This document shows, piece after piece, positions 5,714 to 12,119 of a DNA stretch of 24,862 nucleotides. Position numbers and translations under genes: made by a program. Under the pieces are notes generated by a model. The model saw only the letters and a list, made by a program, of their open reading frames with translations, searched no databases and was not told the origin of the DNA. Source of the stretch: Bacillota bacterium (lineage in GTDB: Bacteria; Bacillota; Clostridia; Christensenellales; Aristaeellaceae); the NCBI GenBank assembly GCA_023413135.1, contig JAEZQK010000047.1, positions 1 through 24,862 of the forward strand. Reading direction: 5' to 3'. Numbering within the stretch: the stretch's first letter is position 1; each line of letters opens with the position of its first letter.

Positions 5714-5959
5714 ATGCAGACAATACACCTCCAAGGCATCGGCCTGGTCCAGGCCAAGCCGGCCGCCGAGCTCAAGCCCGGTGATGTGCTCATGTGGAAC
5801 TACGGCTTCACATGCACCGTGCTGGCGGTCCTCAGCGAAACGGCTAAGTCTATAGTCATACAAACCCGTTGCGAGGGTGGCATATTCCAGCGCCGCCTGA
5901 TGAAAAACAGACTTGTCGCCGTGTATTGGCATGAACCCCTGTTAAGCTTGGCCATGTAA
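5714..5959 (+). CDS. 81-aa small hypothetical protein
   Basis: AAAGGAGG lies six bases before the ATG at 5714, a near-perfect binding site, so this start is preferred over the TTG at 5696. The 81-aa product starts MQTIHLQGIGLVQAKPAAEL and contains KPGDVLMWNYGFTCTVLAVL, a strand-rich pattern (P-G-D/M-V-x-x-W-N-Y-G) that I recall from small phage and conjugative-element proteins of unknown role. It is the last gene of the ArdC unit; a new promoter follows for the polymerase. Confidence 0.7.
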   Translation: MQTIHLQGIGLVQAKPAAELKPGDVLMWNYGFTCTVLAVLSETAKSIVIQTRCEGGIFQRRLMKNRLVAVYWHEPLLSLAM

Positions 5960-6080
5960 ACACGGCAATAACGCCGGGCCAACGGGCACTTTTCCTGCCC
6001 CTCCATCGCTAAAAAAACCGTTTCCCTCCCGCCTGTCCGTGGGCCTTTTCCCCCCAAAAGTGTGCACCCAATATTTCTCA

Positions 6081-6110
6081 TTGCAATTTCATTTTCGCCT
6101 GTGCTATCAT
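6081..6110 (+). promoter_or_regulatory. promoter of the Y-family polymerase gene
   Basis: A -35 box TTGCAA (6081-6086) and a -10 box TATCAT (6105-6110) lie 18 bases apart, with TG one base ahead of the -10 box (extended -10). Transcription should start near 6117, so the LexA box at 6124-6135 lies just inside the transcript start. Confidence 0.65.
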
Positions 6111-6122
6111 ACGCTTGTAATA

Positions 6123-6136
6123 AGAACATTTGTTCT
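6123..6136 (+). promoter_or_regulatory. LexA (SOS) operator
   Basis: AGAACATTTGTTCT is a perfect 14-base palindrome fitting the Gram-positive LexA consensus GAAC-N4-GTTC. It sits about 13 bases downstream of the -10 box and 23 bases upstream of the polymerase ATG, a position where bound LexA would block transcription until DNA damage. Confidence 0.85.
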
Positions 6137-6158
6137 CTTTTAATTGGAGGCGCATCCA

Positions 6159-7409
6159 ATGCAAACCTACCGCGTCATGCTGCATGTGGATATCAATAGC
6201 TTTTATGCTTCTGCCGAGGAGAATGAGGATCCTTCCCTGCGCGGCAAACCTGTTGCCGTATGCGGCGATCCTATGATGCGCCACGGTATCATTCTGGCGA
6301 AAAACTATTTGGCGAAACAATACGGCATAGACACTGGCAATCCGATATGGTTTGCTCTGCAGCGTTGCCCCAGGCTCATTCTCAAGGTAGCCGATTACGA
6401 TAAATACATGCCCTATAGTGTAGGCGTTTACAACACCCTTTGCGAGTATTCCCCGCTGGTTGAGTCTTTCGGCTGCGACGAGGCGTGGCTGGAGATCACC
6501 AAACGCGGCATAACCCTGGAGGATGGCCGCAGGCTGGCAAATCACCTGCGCCTGGTCATTTGGGAACGGTTTGGGCTCCCGGTCTCCATCGGCGTGTCCT
6601 TCACAAAGACGTTCGCAAAGCTGGGCTCGGATTATAAGAAGCCCAACGGCACCACCGTCATCACGCCCGAAAACTACAAGGACATTGTATGGCCGCTGCC
6701 GGTAGGTGATTTGCTGTACATTGGTGCAGCGACGGTTCAAAAGCTGAAAAAGTACTGTATTAACACCATCGGCGATCTAGCCAACACCCCGTCCGATTTT
6801 CTCAAGCGCCTGCTCGGCGTCAATGGCCTCAAACTCTTGTATTCTTCCCAGGGGGAGGAAACATACCCGGTCCGTCCGGTGGGTGTCAACGACGTGGCAA
6901 AGAGCGTTGGTCACTCCATCACCTTCCCCCATGACCTGCATACAGCGGATGAGGTGGCTGCCGGCAGCTATGTCATAGCGGAGTCCGTAGCCTCCCGCCT
7001 CCGTGCGCAGGATAAAGTGGCCAAGGTCGTTCATTTTGGCCTGCGTGATGCGAAGCTGAACTGCGCCTCGTGCCAGCGTACACTCCGGCATACCACCTCC
7101 CTCTCCGGGGAAATCGCTGAGATGGCGCAAACCCTCTTCCATGAGCGTTATTCCAACATGCTCCCCCTTCGTTCCCTGGGCATTTTCTGTACATCCCTTT
7201 CCTCTGCCTCCGCACCACAGCAACTGGATTTTCTGGATCGGAAGCGCGACAAGGAGCTGGCATTGGAGCGCGCAAAAGACTTAATCCGCAACCGCTTTGG
7301 CCCATCCTCCATACTGCGCGGCACGGTGATGCTAGATAACAAGCTTGCTTCCCTGTCTCCCAAGGATGACCACATAATCCATCCCCAGCCCTTCTATACA
7401 GGCAAGTAA
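6159..7409 (+). CDS. Y-family translesion DNA polymerase (DinB/UmuC type)
   Basis: This 416-aa protein is the normal size for a Y-family polymerase, which copies past damaged bases. The catalytic acids are visible: D11 in HVDINSFYASAE, and D107-E108 in FGCDEAWLEI, the family's S-x-D-E-A motif. The conserved block GLPVSIGVSFTKTFAKLGSDYKKPNGT lies at about 139-165, with an HhH region LLYIGAATVQKLKKYCINTIGDLA at 185-208 and the little-finger domain to about 345. QLDFL at 355-359 fits a beta-clamp binding motif. The ATG at 6159 follows GGAGG by eight bases; the in-frame TTG at 6144 would overlap that site. The LexA operator shows SOS control. Versions of this gene are common on phages and conjugative elements. 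The downstream 187-aa gene is probably co-transcribed. Confidence 0.93.
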   Translation: MQTYRVMLHVDINSFYASAEENEDPSLRGKPVAVCGDPMMRHGIILAKNYLAKQYGIDTGNPIWFALQRCPRLILKVADYDKYMPYSVGVYNTLCEYSPLVESFGCDEAWLEITKRGITLEDGRRLANHLRLVIWERFGLPVSIGVSFTKTFAKLGSDYKKPNGTTVITPENYKDIVWPLPVGDLLYIGAATVQKLKKYCINTIGDLANTPSDFLKRLLGVNGLKLLYSSQGEETYPVRPVGVNDVAKSVGHSITFPHDLHTADEVAAGSYVIAESVASRLRAQDKVAKVVHFGLRDAKLNCASCQRTLRHTTSLSGEIAEMAQTLFHERYSNMLPLRSLGIFCTSLSSASAPQQLDFLDRKRDKELALERAKDLIRNRFGPSSILRGTVMLDNKLASLSPKDDHIIHPQPFYTGK

Positions 7410-7420
7410 GGTGATGCGTA

Positions 7421-7984
7421 ATGACTTTAAAAGAACTTTCCCTGGCATGTTTCACGGCGATTTTTTCAGAAAAGGTTCAACAACCGCGCCACTGGGATCT
7501 TGCGGCGGCCGTGAAAATGCGCGCTGCGCTGCTGGCGCTTCCAGATCAGCCTGTCCCGTCATCCGTGACGGTAGATGATATATACAATGCCATACTGCCC
7601 ATGTTTGATCTCAAGACCACGGATGATGATGATTGCATGCCCACATACCATCCACCCACCATGGAGGAATTGCATGAGGAGCTGAAATCCGAAAACACGT
7701 CAAAATCATACCCATCGGGAGCAGTGAAAAACATGGAAAAGGTACGCCTGAAGAAAGTAGAAGGCTATTATGACGTGGATGGTATCTTCACTCCGACCGC
7801 CATTTACTTGGCTGATGATATGCGCTTTATAGTTTCCAGGGTTTCAGAACGCCGCACCGGCCACAGTGACGCTGGCGGCATAGGTTTACGGTATTTATGC
7901 GATATTTCAACAAGGAACCGCACACATAAGCGCGTCCTGTTTCATGATGAGAAATCCCTTTGGTTTGTGGAAAAAGCAAAATAG
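7421..7984 (+). CDS. 187-aa hypothetical protein downstream of polymerase
   Basis: This gene starts 11 bases after the polymerase stop, with AAGGTGATG ahead of the ATG, so it is probably in the same SOS-controlled transcript. Residues 1-60 look helical. An acidic, low-complexity linker (TTDDDDCMPTYHPPTMEELH) lies near 68-87. The C-terminal 75 residues form a compact domain with DGIFTPTAIYLADDMRFIVS and ending RVLFHDEKSLWFVEKAK. I do not recognise the family; it is not the YolD protein that often accompanies UmuC in bacilli. It ends eight bases from the end of the convergent ligase gene. Confidence 0.7.
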   Translation: MTLKELSLACFTAIFSEKVQQPRHWDLAAAVKMRAALLALPDQPVPSSVTVDDIYNAILPMFDLKTTDDDDCMPTYHPPTMEELHEELKSENTSKSYPSGAVKNMEKVRLKKVEGYYDVDGIFTPTAIYLADDMRFIVSRVSERRTGHSDAGGIGLRYLCDISTRNRTHKRVLFHDEKSLWFVEKAK

Positions 7985-7992
7985 CACTCGTC

Positions 7993-8901
7993 TCATGATG
8001 TAACTCCCATCCTGAATCCTTTGAACACCGGCTGCCGCATACCGCCTTTGGTGGTGCGTTTCATATATTTCACAGTGCAAAGAGGCATAAACGCAAGCCA
8101 TTTGGCATCTTCATTCCCTGGCGGAACTTGCCCGAACGGACAATTGGGGCTGGTATCCATTTTTCGTACTTGTTCCCGCGATACCCCAAGCGTTACATGC
8201 CCCTCATATCGCAGCATGCCGCCTTCTTGCCTTCCAAGTACAAGGCTGACCACATTACCGGATTTTTGAATGTATCCCGCAGCAATAAAATCTTCCTCCT
8301 GCATATATTTTATCTTTATCCAATCCTTTGATATCTTTCCTGGATGATACAGGCTGTCGGCCCTCTTGGCTACGATCCCTTCCAGGTCCATCTCTTTTGC
8401 CAGGTTGTACAGGGCAATACCTTGCCGCTCCATCACCCTCGAAATGGCAATCCGCTCAGTTTCGTTTATAGCATCGTTAAGCAGGCGCTTTCGCTCCCGC
8501 AATGGTACACCATATAGTTCCCGCCCATCCTGATAGAGGATATCAAAGGCAACATATGTAACTGGATTGGCTGCCGCTGCCAACCGTATTTTGAAACGGT
8601 CCGACATCACCGCTCGGCGCAGTAGCTTTTCAAAGTCCGGCTTTCCATCCGATACCACTACAAGCTCACCGTCGAGGATAATTTTCCCAGCCACATGTTT
8701 GTGGATGTCTTCAAGGTCAGGATATATTGACGCCAAAGCGATATTCCCTTTGTTTCGAAGGTCACTTCCGGCCTTGTCCAAATAAGCCAGGCACCTTATG
8801 CCGTCCAATTTCAACTCATAAATATATTCAGGTGAATCAAACGGGCTTTTCTCTTCTGATAAAAGCATTGGTCTTGCGCTCCGCACATCAAATATATCCA
8901 T
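7993..8901 (-). CDS. ATP-dependent DNA ligase (LigD-type ligase domain)
   Basis: This 302-aa protein has the minimal nucleotidyltransferase plus OB-fold architecture. Motif I is ELKLDGIR with the AMP-accepting lysine K31, motif III is ILDGELVV, the motif IIIa region is YVAFDILYQDG, motif IV is LEGIVAKR, and motif V is WIKIKY. An OB domain follows (residues 205-302) ending TKGGMRQPVFKGFRMG, as in LigD ligase modules. It would seal DNA nicks using ATP. No polymerase, nuclease or Ku gene is adjacent in this window. The ATG at 8901 follows GGAGG by four bases. It lies convergent to the polymerase unit and behind the TIR gene, whose terminator at 8948-8985 separates the two. Confidence 0.92.
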   Translation of the reverse strand: MDIFDVRSARPMLLSEEKSPFDSPEYIYELKLDGIRCLAYLDKAGSDLRNKGNIALASIYPDLEDIHKHVAGKIILDGELVVVSDGKPDFEKLLRRAVMSDRFKIRLAAAANPVTYVAFDILYQDGRELYGVPLRERKRLLNDAINETERIAISRVMERQGIALYNLAKEMDLEGIVAKRADSLYHPGKISKDWIKIKYMQEEDFIAAGYIQKSGNVVSLVLGRQEGGMLRYEGHVTLGVSREQVRKMDTSPNCPFGQVPPGNEDAKWLAFMPLCTVKYMKRTTKGGMRQPVFKGFRMGVTS

Positions 8902-8947
8902 ATGACCTCCAGTAAAAAGAACCTATTCTTAATATGCATCCGCCTGA

Positions 8948-8985
8948 ACAAAAAAATCCCCCCGGTTGATTACCGGGGAGGTTTT
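8948..8985 (-). terminator. terminator of the TIR gene
   Basis: On the minus strand CCCCGG (with a flanking T-G and C-G pair), loop TAATCAA and CCGGGG are followed by a run of seven T. It lies about 75 bases beyond the TIR stop. On the plus strand the same hairpin is followed by GGTTTTA and may work weakly in that direction too. Confidence 0.8.
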
Positions 8986-9058
8986 ATAATCCTTTATGAT
9001 ATCGCTCATTCTGTTCCCTATAATATCGGCTGATACACTCCGCCTTTGCTCGTTCTCC

Positions 9059-9826
9059 TCACAATGGCCTATTGTATATGAAATGTGAATCGTTCCGTAT
9101 ATCAATCAGTTTACTTAGTGGTGAAAAAAAGCAATCAACAAACTCTCCTCCTGGAGTCATTCCATTACCATGTCTTTCCATCATCATCATATTATTCGGC
9201 ATAAAATAGGTTTCCATCAACAACTCCACATCATCACATATTCTACCTTTCAGTCTTGTTTTTGAAGAGACTCCAGTTCTGATACATTCTAATAGATCAG
9301 GAACATAACCAACAAGCTCTTTAAATTTTGAGTTGCATTGATCCCAAAAAGTATATTTACTCTCAAAATCAGCTACATACCCCAAAAACTCATCTATACC
9401 ATCAGTCGTAGGAATGATTGATCCAATATCATCAGCTATCGCACGAAACAATGAACAAATATCTTCTGAGTTTTTTATGTTCATCGCTTGTAACAACTTA
9501 AAAGGCAATGGTAATTGACTTGGTTCCATTCCAGAGTGACAAAGTGGGATCGTAGGTATTCCTCTTATCCAACATGCTCCTGCTTCAAAGTTAATCCATG
9601 GTCTAGTAATCGAATTATGTGAAGTTATTATGATAGCTATAGTACATTTCTCTAGTGCGCCTGTAATATTGTCAAGCCAATTTGAACCCAACGGATTACT
9701 AGAAACATCCGATGATACAAATATGTTAATCAGTCTAGAGAATTTCGTTTCTAGCATATCCTTCAATTTCAATGCCAAATCCTGTTCCTCGGTGATATGT
9801 GATATAAATATCGTATGTTTCTCCAT
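9059..9826 (-). CDS. TIR-domain protein, probable antiphage effector
   Basis: This 255-aa protein starts at the ATG at 9826, with GGAGGTGG four bases upstream; the longer open frame upstream runs through the terminator of another gene. Residues 1-130 form a TIR fold: TIFISHITEEQDLALKLKDM at the start (strand A and helix A), IFVSSD, WLDNITGALEKCTIAIIITS, then RPWINFEAGACW with E81 in the place of the catalytic glutamate of bacterial NAD-cleaving TIR proteins. Residues 130-255 form an unrecognised C-terminal domain ending SHFIYNRPL. Bacterial TIR proteins commonly deplete NAD during phage infection; that role here is inferred. The gene is AT-rich against its GC-rich phage neighbours and has its own promoter and terminator, the mark of a phage moron. 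No Thoeris-type partner is visible nearby. Confidence 0.85.
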   Translation of the reverse strand: MEKHTIFISHITEEQDLALKLKDMLETKFSRLINIFVSSDVSSNPLGSNWLDNITGALEKCTIAIIITSHNSITRPWINFEAGACWIRGIPTIPLCHSGMEPSQLPLPFKLLQAMNIKNSEDICSLFRAIADDIGSIIPTTDGIDEFLGYVADFESKYTFWDQCNSKFKELVGYVPDLLECIRTGVSSKTRLKGRICDDVELLMETYFMPNNMMMMERHGNGMTPGGEFVDCFFSPLSKLIDIRNDSHFIYNRPL

Positions 9827-9848
9827 ATCTCCACCTCCACACTTGGAA

Positions 9849-9877
9849 ATTATGGCATATATAGATATTATTTTCAA
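9849..9877 (-). promoter_or_regulatory. promoter of the TIR gene
   Basis: On the minus strand the -35 box TTGAAA (9872-9877) and the -10 box CATAAT (9849-9854) are exactly 17 bases apart, with TG one base before the -10 box (extended -10). The predicted start is only a few bases ahead of the GGAGGTGG binding site, so the leader is very short. Confidence 0.75.
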
Positions 9878-9891
9878 TAGTTCCCACAAAA

Positions 9892-9925
9892 TAATAAAAA
9901 GCTCCCCGGCACAAAGGCCGGGGGT
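9892..9925 (-). terminator. terminator of the phage late operon
   Basis: On the minus strand CCCCGGC and GCCGGGG pair around CTTTGT-type loop bases and are followed by AGCTTTTTTATTATTTT. It lies 27 bases behind the last late gene and directly ahead of the TIR promoter. Confidence 0.88.
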
Positions 9926-9951
9926 TGCTATGTAAAATTTGTTTCTGTTCA

Positions 9952-10395
9952 TCACCCGAAGGGCAGCGCCTCCACCGCTTGCGCTTTCAGCGCCGCCTTT
10001 TTCTCCTCCACCTTCTGTATGGCCTCTTTGTAGGTTTTCATCGCTGCCAGCGCCACCAGGAAAGCATAGGCAATGCACTTGGGGAGGATGGCCCACGTAA
10101 AACTATTGAATCCGTATAGCATTGCCTGCGCCAGCACCTGGGCGATCAACGCCACAATATATACAATATACTCCGTTTTGATATGGCCCAGGGCATTGTC
10201 AATGGGCAGCTTCAAAAACTGCACCACCAGCAGCACGAACGTCACCTGGCCCGCAAAGGAAGCAAACTCCTCCGGCTTCAGGTAGTCCGTAATGTTTGTC
10301 CCGGTGGTGCCTGTCTCCTCCGCCAAGGCCAGCAGCGGATAGGCAACACATACAAGCAGCATGCAAATCAGAATACCAAAAAGGATCCTTTTCAT
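9952..10395 (-). CDS. small phage membrane protein, possible second holin
   Basis: This 147-aa protein has an N-terminal signal-like hydrophobic segment (ILFGILICMLLVCVAYPLLA, then LAEE). Two or three further membrane segments follow at about 48-66 (QVTFVLLVVQFL) and 75-120, and the tail is charged and helical (KEAIQKVEEKKAALKAQAVE). Its start overlaps the stop of the holin gene by four bases (ATGA), showing translational coupling. Size, topology and position in the lysis cassette suggest a holin partner or antiholin; I cannot assign a named family. Confidence 0.7.
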   Translation of the reverse strand: MKRILFGILICMLLVCVAYPLLALAEETGTTGTNITDYLKPEEFASFAGQVTFVLLVVQFLKLPIDNALGHIKTEYIVYIVALIAQVLAQAMLYGFNSFTWAILPKCIAYAFLVALAAMKTYKEAIQKVEEKKAALKAQAVEALPFG

Positions 10396-10985
10396 CCGAT
10401 ACCATTTCCTTTCGTTTTATCGTTCGTTATTGTTTCCGCCTCTGTGGGCGGTTTTGATATGATCCCCTTGTCCCGCATGACCTCCAGCATCTTCCGCAGC
10501 GGCGGGGGTATCCATATCCCCAGCAGTTCAAAGTTTTCAAGGATGGAAAGCAGCTCATTGCCCATATAGCAATAGCAAACCACGTCCCGCCATGTCGTTA
10601 TTCCAGCGCCTATTCCCTTGTCGATCAGGTGGGCCATAACCACCACGCATATGATAAGCCCCTTTTTGATGAGCCCGCGGAAACCCGCCGCGCTGGATAA
10701 CCTGCCGCTTTTTGATTTTTTGCTTTTACCGAAGCATGCCACCGATAGGCCTGTCAGGTAATCTATTGCCATGACATAGGCCAACGATTCCGGGGCGCCA
10801 GTCCAGCCTCCGATAGCCGCAACAACAAAACTCGCAATCCCCAAAGCTGCTTTCATGAGAAATTCTCCAAGCATCCGCAGGAAATTCCGGCTTTTTTCGC
10901 CATGCTCGGCTTGCAAAAAAAGAACCGACAGCACCATCCCTCCCGCCCACATCGCCGCATATCTCCATTGTTCTCTTTTGTTCAT
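10392..10985 (-). CDS. phage holin, Gram-positive holin 4 (TcdE-like) family
   Basis: This 197-aa protein has hydrophobic segments at about 10-25 and 45-62. The family block MAIDYLTGLSVACFGKSKKS and SSAAGFRGLIKKGLIICVVV then follows, with YCYMGNELLSILENFELLGI and P-P-L-R-K-M-L-E near the end. These are hallmarks of Phage_holin_4 proteins (BhlA/TcdE-like), which form membrane pores that let the endolysin reach the wall. It lies just downstream of the endolysin gene, as usual in a lysis cassette, and is coupled to the next gene by a four-base overlap. Confidence 0.9.
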   Translation of the reverse strand: MNKREQWRYAAMWAGGMVLSVLFLQAEHGEKSRNFLRMLGEFLMKAALGIASFVVAAIGGWTGAPESLAYVMAIDYLTGLSVACFGKSKKSKSGRLSSAAGFRGLIKKGLIICVVVMAHLIDKGIGAGITTWRDVVCYCYMGNELLSILENFELLGIWIPPPLRKMLEVMRDKGIISKPPTEAETITNDKTKGNGIG

Positions 10986-10996
10986 GCGTGCCTCCG

Positions 10997-11833
10997 TCAG
11001 TTCTTTCCCAGGATATTGCCCACGGTGATGTAGATCGCCTCCAGCGTCAACCTCGGCACATTGACCATATCTACTCCGGTATTATCCGTAGGGAGGGACG
11101 GTGTTCCCGGCGTTCCCCCGGCTGCCAGGTATTGGCCCAAAACCCAACCGGTTTCCCCGTTGTAGATGACCCGTGTCCATTCTTCGCCCCTGGTTTCCAG
11201 CACCTCCACCGCGGCGCCTTCCGGAATCCTTGGATTTCTTGCGCATAAATCATAATTCTTCCCAGGCCCCTGCCGCATGTTCAGCGCCCCGGCCCCACCC
11301 GTGGTCACGGTTGCCGTCTGCATAGTTTCACCTCCTTCCGTTCCATCATCCGGCCGGGGGCTTTCCCCCGCCGCATTCCCATAGTCTACCGCCACAATGT
11401 CCGCCACCCATTCCCAAGCCCGCCAATTGGTGCTGATGGCCGGGCCGTCCTGCGTAGCCGTTTTATTACTGTCCACAATTTGACCATTCCCGCAAAACAG
11501 GCCAATGTGGTGGTAGTCCCGATAGTCCCCGGTATCGCACGCTCCTCCTGTTTTGTATCTAGCCGGCAGATTGTACCCTTCTTCATCCGGTTCCCGGCTT
11601 CTGAATAGAGCCTTACCCGGCGCAAGCTGGCTTTCCTTTGTGAGCCGCTGAAGATTAGCCACCTCAAACCGCACAAAGTAATTGCTCCCGGTATAATCAA
11701 ACTTCTTGCCGGCCGTGTTCAGCGGAATCGTGATCACCCGTATGCAATCCACCTGCGCATATTTGAATTTCCCAACCATGGCCAGCGCATCCCGGCATAG
11801 ATTCCGTGCGGTGATGTATGTCCTGCCCATCAT
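10997..11833 (-). CDS. endolysin: NlpC/P60-type peptidase with SH3 domain
   Basis: The start chosen is the ATG at 11833 (a second ATG follows at once at 11830) behind GGAGGGATA; the longer frame upstream crosses a repeat. The 278-aa product begins GRTYITARNLCRDALAMVGK. C30 (AQVDCIRV) is the likely nucleophile, and H108/H109 (DYHHIGLFCGNGQIVD) supplies the catalytic histidine. Residues 175-235 form a bacterial SH3 domain (LNMRQGPGKNYDL to ETGWVLGQYL) for wall binding, followed by a short tail. It should cut the stem peptides of peptidoglycan during lysis. It is followed directly by the holin. Confidence 0.88.
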   Translation of the reverse strand: MMGRTYITARNLCRDALAMVGKFKYAQVDCIRVITIPLNTAGKKFDYTGSNYFVRFEVANLQRLTKESQLAPGKALFRSREPDEEGYNLPARYKTGGACDTGDYRDYHHIGLFCGNGQIVDSNKTATQDGPAISTNWRAWEWVADIVAVDYGNAAGESPRPDDGTEGGETMQTATVTTGGAGALNMRQGPGKNYDLCARNPRIPEGAAVEVLETRGEEWTRVIYNGETGWVLGQYLAAGGTPGTPSLPTDNTGVDMVNVPRLTLEAIYITVGNILGKN

Positions 11834-11840
11834 TATCCCT

Positions 11841-11876
11841 CCCCAAAAATGCGTTCGGGCGGCCATTTGCCGCCCG
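11841..11876 (-). repeat. dispersed repeat R4, copy 1
   Basis: CCCCAAAAATGCGT followed by a hairpin (GGGCGGC with GCCGCCC) on the plus strand; a related copy is at 16955-16991. Both end at the ribosome binding site of the next gene downstream on the minus strand (endolysin here). Confidence 0.6.
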
Positions 11877-11942
11877 CTCTCGCTTATTCCATAAGAATCC
11901 AATCATCCGCCAGCATATAGGCTCCCGGATGGTTTCCCCAAG

Positions 11943-11985
11943 CCTTCCCCTTGAGGGGAAGGTGCCGCCGCAGCGGCGGATGAGG
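11943..11985. repeat. dispersed repeat R1, copy 1
   Basis: CTTCCCCTTGAGGGGAAG (a hairpin) is followed by GCCGCCGCAGCGGCGG (a second hairpin) and ATGAGG. Close matches are at 16313-16358 and, in part, at 16268-16294 and 22999-23035. It lies in the gap between the fibre and endolysin genes. I recall similar elements scattered through gut clostridial genomes. Confidence 0.75.
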
Positions 11986-11989
11986 TGGC

Positions 11990-12119
11990 TCCTACAGGCT
12001 CCCCACCATTCCCCTCACCTGATTGATAACCCCCGCGCCTTTGGCCGCTCCCGCAGGAGCGAAATCCTCCCCTACAAGCTCCCCACCATCATCCTCACCT
12101 GGTTAATTACCCCCGCGCT
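11990..12119 (-). repeat. duplicated fibre-gene 3' end around an R3 fragment
   Basis: The last 50 bases of the fibre gene (12071-12119, coding GVINQVRMMVGSL) recur just downstream at 11990-12040, where the same frame would read GVINQVRGMVGSL before TAG. Between the copies, at 12036-12066, is a fragment of repeat R3 (GGAGCGAAATCC end). This looks like insertion or recombination of a repeat with duplication of the flank. Confidence 0.65.

Noticed and set aside
5897..5916. CTGATGA near the end of the 81-aa gene as a fourth hammerhead
   Set aside because: It is inside coding sequence, is followed by AAAAACAG with no stem II, and lacks GAAA and a stem I partner.
4466..5932. Long minus-strand frames (242 and 237 aa) opposite the ArdC-type and neighbouring genes
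   Set aside because: Shadows of GC-rich plus-strand coding regions; no binding sites, and the plus-strand products have clear domains.
7806..7830. CTGATGA in the 187-aa gene as a hammerhead core
   Set aside because: No flanking helices or GAAA strand; coding context explains it.
9827..10096. N-terminal extension of the TIR protein
   Set aside because: The frame crosses the late-operon terminator and the TIR promoter; the ATG at 9826 has GGAGGTGG in place.
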